A stretch of 5,104 nt of DNA from Bryobacteraceae bacterium (lineage in GTDB: Bacteria; Acidobacteriota; Terriglobia; Bryobacterales; Bryobacteraceae): assembly GCA_025929455.1 (NCBI GenBank), contig JAICMB010000298.1, forward strand, positions 1-5,104, in the 5' to 3' direction. The position numbers and the translations under genes were made by a program. Under the pieces are notes generated by a model that saw only the letters and a list, made by a program, of their open reading frames with translations, did no database searches and had not been told where the DNA came from. Positions within the stretch are counted from its first letter, which is position 1, and the number at the start of each line of letters is the position of its first letter. Positions 1 to 5,104 of this stretch are shown piece after piece.

Positions 1-2412
<2,412 letters not shown>

Positions 2413-2416
<4 letters not shown>

Positions 2417-3639
2417 TCCGCATGGAAACAGCCAGCAAGGAAGCTCCCCCAACCGAAAGCAACGCCCCGCAGCCGGCGCGCGCCTCACTACTGGCCCGCA
2501 CCGCCGTGATCCTCTTTCTCGTCATCATTGCCGCGGGTCTCACGTTCGTAATCCACGCCGGCATTCAGTCGCGTGAGCGCGCCGCGCGCGATCTCTCGAC
2601 AGCCACGCTCGATGCGGCCGTGCCTACCGTTACGACAGTACATCCGCGGCTCGAATCCGCGCCTGAAGAGGTTGTGCTCCCCGGCAACGTGCAGGCGTTT
2701 GTATCGACGCCGATTTTCGCTCGCACCAACGGATACCTGAAGCGCTGGTACTTCGACATTGGATCGCACGTGAAAGCCGGACAACTGCTCGCCGAAATCG
2801 AGACGCCCGAAATCGACCGCCAGCTCGATCAGGCGCGCGCCGATCTTGCCAACACGCAAGCGAACTACGGACTCGCGCAAAGCACCGCGGCCCGCTATGA
2901 AAATCTGTTGAAGTCCGACTCCGTCTCGAAGCAAGACACGGAGGAAAAGGTGAGCGATCTACACGCCAAGGAAGCGGCCGTGGATGCCGCCATGGCGAAT
3001 ATGCACCGCCTCGAAGAAACGGTTCGTTTCCAGAAGGTCTATGCGCCGTTCGACGGCATCATTACAGCGCGCAACATCGACACGGGCGCGCTGATCAACG
3101 CGGGCGCGAACGCTCCGGGTAAGGAGCTGTTCGACCTCGCGGCAATTCACGAATTGCGCGTCTACGTCAACGTGCCGCAGAACTACTCGCGTGCCGCACA
3201 CATCGGCAGTCCCGCCTATCTCACGCTCGCGGAATTGGCGGGCCGCCGCTTTGAAGGCCGCATTGTCCGCACCTCGCAAGCGATCGATCCCGCCTCGCGC
3301 ACCTTACTTACGGAGGTCGACGTCAACAACTCCGCCGGACAACTCCTGCCCGGCGCATACGTCTCGGTGCATCTGAAGCTCGGTGGCGCGCGCAGCGCGG
3401 TTACGCTTCCGGTCAATACGCTGGTGTTCCGCTCGCAGGGTTTACAGGTTGCCGTAGTGCGGGATGGAAAGGCGCAGCTCGTCAACATCGGCATGGGCCG
3501 CGATTTCGGCACTTCCGTCGAAGTCACGTCGGGCGTCACACCGCATGATCTCGTTATCGAGAATCCATCCGACTCGCTCATTTCCGGCACGCCTGTGCGC
3601 GTAGCGTCAACCGCATCCAAGGGCGGGACAGGTCGATGA
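2413..3639 (+). CDS. RND efflux periplasmic adaptor (membrane fusion protein, HlyD/AcrA family)
   Basis: Adaptor that joins the permease to the outer-membrane channel across the periplasm; 408 residues, a normal length for the family. A Pro/Ala-rich cytoplasmic tail of about 28 residues is followed by a hydrophobic helix at about 29-49. There is no lipobox cysteine, so it is probably anchored by an uncleaved helix rather than by lipid as AcrA is. The first half of the lipoyl (barrel-sandwich) domain spans about 88-133 (GYLKRWYFDIGSHVKAGQLL). A short alpha-hairpin covers about 134-205, the second lipoyl half about 206-245 (YAPFDGIITAR), and the beta-barrel and membrane-proximal domains about 248-398. 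The hairpin tip carries R161, L165 and S172 with the spacing of the RLS motif known to dock TolC-type channels. The ATG at 2413 is chosen because it overlaps the permease stop as ATGA; an in-frame ATG at 2422 would lose only three residues. No convincing Shine-Dalgarno precedes either start, which fits coupled translation. Confidence 0.96.
3621..3639 (+). other. Weak purine-rich RBS and ATGA overlap, adaptor to channel
   Basis: The ATG of the channel gene (3636-3638) overlaps the TGA of the adaptor (3637-3639). A G-rich stretch, gggcgggacagg (3621-3632), lies just before it. Its GGG at 3625-3627 sits eight bases from the ATG and could act as a weak ribosome binding site, while the AGG at 3630-3632 is only three bases away and too close for a usual one. 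Translational coupling is the more likely route. Confidence 0.6.
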
Positions 3640-5084
3640 ATACTCGGGCCATCGCGGCCGTCGCGATCGCCGCTGCCGCTTTGCTCGCCGGTTGTTCCGT
3701 CGGACCGCGGTACACGAAACCGCCCGCCGCGGTTCCGCCCGCCTATCGCGAGACTCCGCCCGATCAGTTCAAAGAGGGTGCGGGTTGGAAAACCGCGCAG
3801 CCCGCCGATGCGCACCTGCGCACATCCTGGTGGCACCTCTTCAACTCGCCCGAACTCGATAGCCTCGAAACGCAAATTACCGTCTCTAATCAGACCCTCA
3901 AAGCCGCGGAGGCGCGCTACCGCCAGTCGCGTTCGCTGATTCAAGCCGCGCGCTCGGGGTTGTTTCCGACTGTCGGCACTTTTCCGGGGGTCACGGGTAA
4001 CCAACTCTCAGCCGGTCGTGCACTTCCGACTCCGAACGCCAGCCCATACGCCGATATGACGATGCCGGCCGACGTGTCCTACGAAGCCGACGTGTGGGGG
4101 CGTGTGCGCCATTCGATCAACGCCGCCAAAGAAGAAGCGCAGGCGACCGCCGCCGATCTCGAAACCATCCGCTTGAGCCTGCACGCGGAACTCGCGGTCG
4201 ACTACTTCGAACTGCGCGCGCTCGACGCACAGAAGAAACTGCTCGACGACACGCTCGTTTCGTATGAAAAGGCCGTCGAGCTTACGAAGAATCGCTACGA
4301 GGGCGGCCTGTCCTCCGGCGCCGAACTCGCGCAGGCGCGCACGCAACTCGAGACCACTCGCGCACAAGCGATCGAGATCGGAGTGCAGCGCGCGCAGTTC
4401 GAACACGCCATTGCAGTCTTAACGGGCCACACGCCCGCTGAACTGGTGTTGCCCGTTGCGCCGCTCGCCTCGGCTCCGCCCGTCATTCCCGTGGGCCTGC
4501 CATCGCAGCTACTGGAGCGCCGTCCTGATATTGCGTCTGCCGAACGCCGTGTCGCCGTTGCCAACGAACAGATCGGCATGGCGCGCGCCGCATTCTTCCC
4601 GACATTGATGCTCACGGCGACCGGCGGCTTCGAAGGCAGCTCGCTGGTCAACTGGCTCGCTTGGCCGAGCCGCTTCTGGGGGATCGGTCCCAGCGCGCTC
4701 CAGACGGTTTTCGACGCCGGCCGCCGCCGCGCGATCGCGCAATCGGCAAACGAAAACTACGACGCCCTCGTCGCATCCTATCGCCAGAACGCGCTCGATG
4801 CTTTTCAACAGGTCGAAGATAACCTGTCGACACTCCGCACGCTGGAGCAGGAAGCGAAGACCCAGCGCGTAGCCGTTGAGCAAGCGCAGCGCTCGCTCGA
4901 CCTCGCCATGAACCGCTACAAAGGCGGCCTGGTCACCTACCTCGAAGTCGTGACCGCGCAAACCACCGCGCTCCAAAATCAACGGACCGAAGTCGATATC
5001 CTCCGCCGCCGCATGAGCGCCAGCGTCCTCCTCATCAAAGCGCTGGGCGGTGGTTGGGACACGTCCAAACTGCCGCAAACCTAG
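3636..5084 (+). CDS. Outer-membrane efflux channel lipoprotein, NodT/OprM-type
   Basis: TolC-like exit duct of the pump; 482 residues, full length for the NodT-type outer-membrane factor family. The N-terminus is a lipoprotein signal peptide: MNTR, a hydrophobic Ala-rich stretch, then the lipobox L17-A18-G19-C20. Ser follows the cysteine, so there is no Asp inner-membrane retention signal. The sequence after it (CSVGPRYTKPP) is the usual start of mature NodT-family channels. Two outer-membrane-efflux repeats follow, about 64-265 and 287-470. Typical pieces are SWWHLFNSPELDSL near 64-77, YEADVWGRVR near 149-158, LLERRPDIASAERR near 292-305 and ARAAFFPTL near 316-324. The two repeats share an NRY(E/K)GGL element at 219-225 and 426-432, reflecting the internal duplication of this family. 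The ATG at 3636 overlaps the adaptor stop and places the lipobox correctly. As the last gene of the set, it supplies the pump with a dedicated channel. Confidence 0.97.
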   Translation: MNTRAIAAVAIAAAALLAGCSVGPRYTKPPAAVPPAYRETPPDQFKEGAGWKTAQPADAHLRTSWWHLFNSPELDSLETQITVSNQTLKAAEARYRQSRSLIQAARSGLFPTVGTFPGVTGNQLSAGRALPTPNASPYADMTMPADVSYEADVWGRVRHSINAAKEEAQATAADLETIRLSLHAELAVDYFELRALDAQKKLLDDTLVSYEKAVELTKNRYEGGLSSGAELAQARTQLETTRAQAIEIGVQRAQFEHAIAVLTGHTPAELVLPVAPLASAPPVIPVGLPSQLLERRPDIASAERRVAVANEQIGMARAAFFPTLMLTATGGFEGSSLVNWLAWPSRFWGIGPSALQTVFDAGRRRAIAQSANENYDALVASYRQNALDAFQQVEDNLSTLRTLEQEAKTQRVAVEQAQRSLDLAMNRYKGGLVTYLEVVTAQTTALQNQRTEVDILRRRMSASVLLIKALGGGWDTSKLPQT

Positions 5085-5104
5085 CCGCCTAATGCTTGCT
5101 ACAG

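Noticed and set aside
3216..4004. 262-codon minus-strand open frame crossing the adaptor/channel junction
   Set aside because: Both sense-strand genes are clearly real here; the antisense product is low-complexity Arg/Gly/Pro-rich sequence with no family features.
5085..5104. Transcription terminator or new gene after the channel
   Set aside because: Only 20 bases remain; no hairpin followed by a T-run is visible and the short stretch cannot support a gene call.

Overview
The window comes from the chromosome (or a large replicon) of a GC-rich, double-membraned (Gram-negative type) bacterium. It is filled by one tightly packed operon on the + strand encoding a tripartite RND efflux pump. Three facts establish an outer membrane: an RND permease, a periplasmic adaptor with a TolC-docking motif, and a lipoprotein outer-membrane channel of the NodT type. 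The permease-adaptor-channel gene order and the wording of the proteins resemble sets I associate with Acidobacteriota, but some Proteobacteria carry similar sets, so the phylum is only a tentative inference.

Layout: positions 1-2416 hold the C-terminal three quarters of the inner-membrane RND permease; its start lies left of the window. Positions 2413-3639 hold the membrane-fusion (adaptor) protein. Positions 3636-5084 hold the outer-membrane channel lipoprotein. Each junction is an ATGA overlap, in which the start codon of the next gene shares bases with the stop codon of the previous one, so the three proteins are probably translated in a coupled way. There is no intergenic stretch in the window. 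The last 20 bases after the final stop are too short to show a terminator, and the promoter must lie upstream of the window.

How they work together: the permease uses the proton gradient to take substrate from the periplasm or inner membrane. The adaptor, anchored by an N-terminal membrane helix, bridges to the channel through its helical hairpin, and the channel releases substrate outside the cell. The substrate cannot be read from the sequence.

This is a recognisable pump family, not a new kind of system. The points most worth a second look are in the permease. The TM10 lysine of the AcrB proton relay is replaced by alanine while the TM4 Asp-Asp pair and the TM11 arginine remain. The AcrB switch loop, normally rich in Phe and Gly, is replaced by a longer loop with a different composition. 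Both suggest a branch distinct from classical AcrB/MexB pumps.
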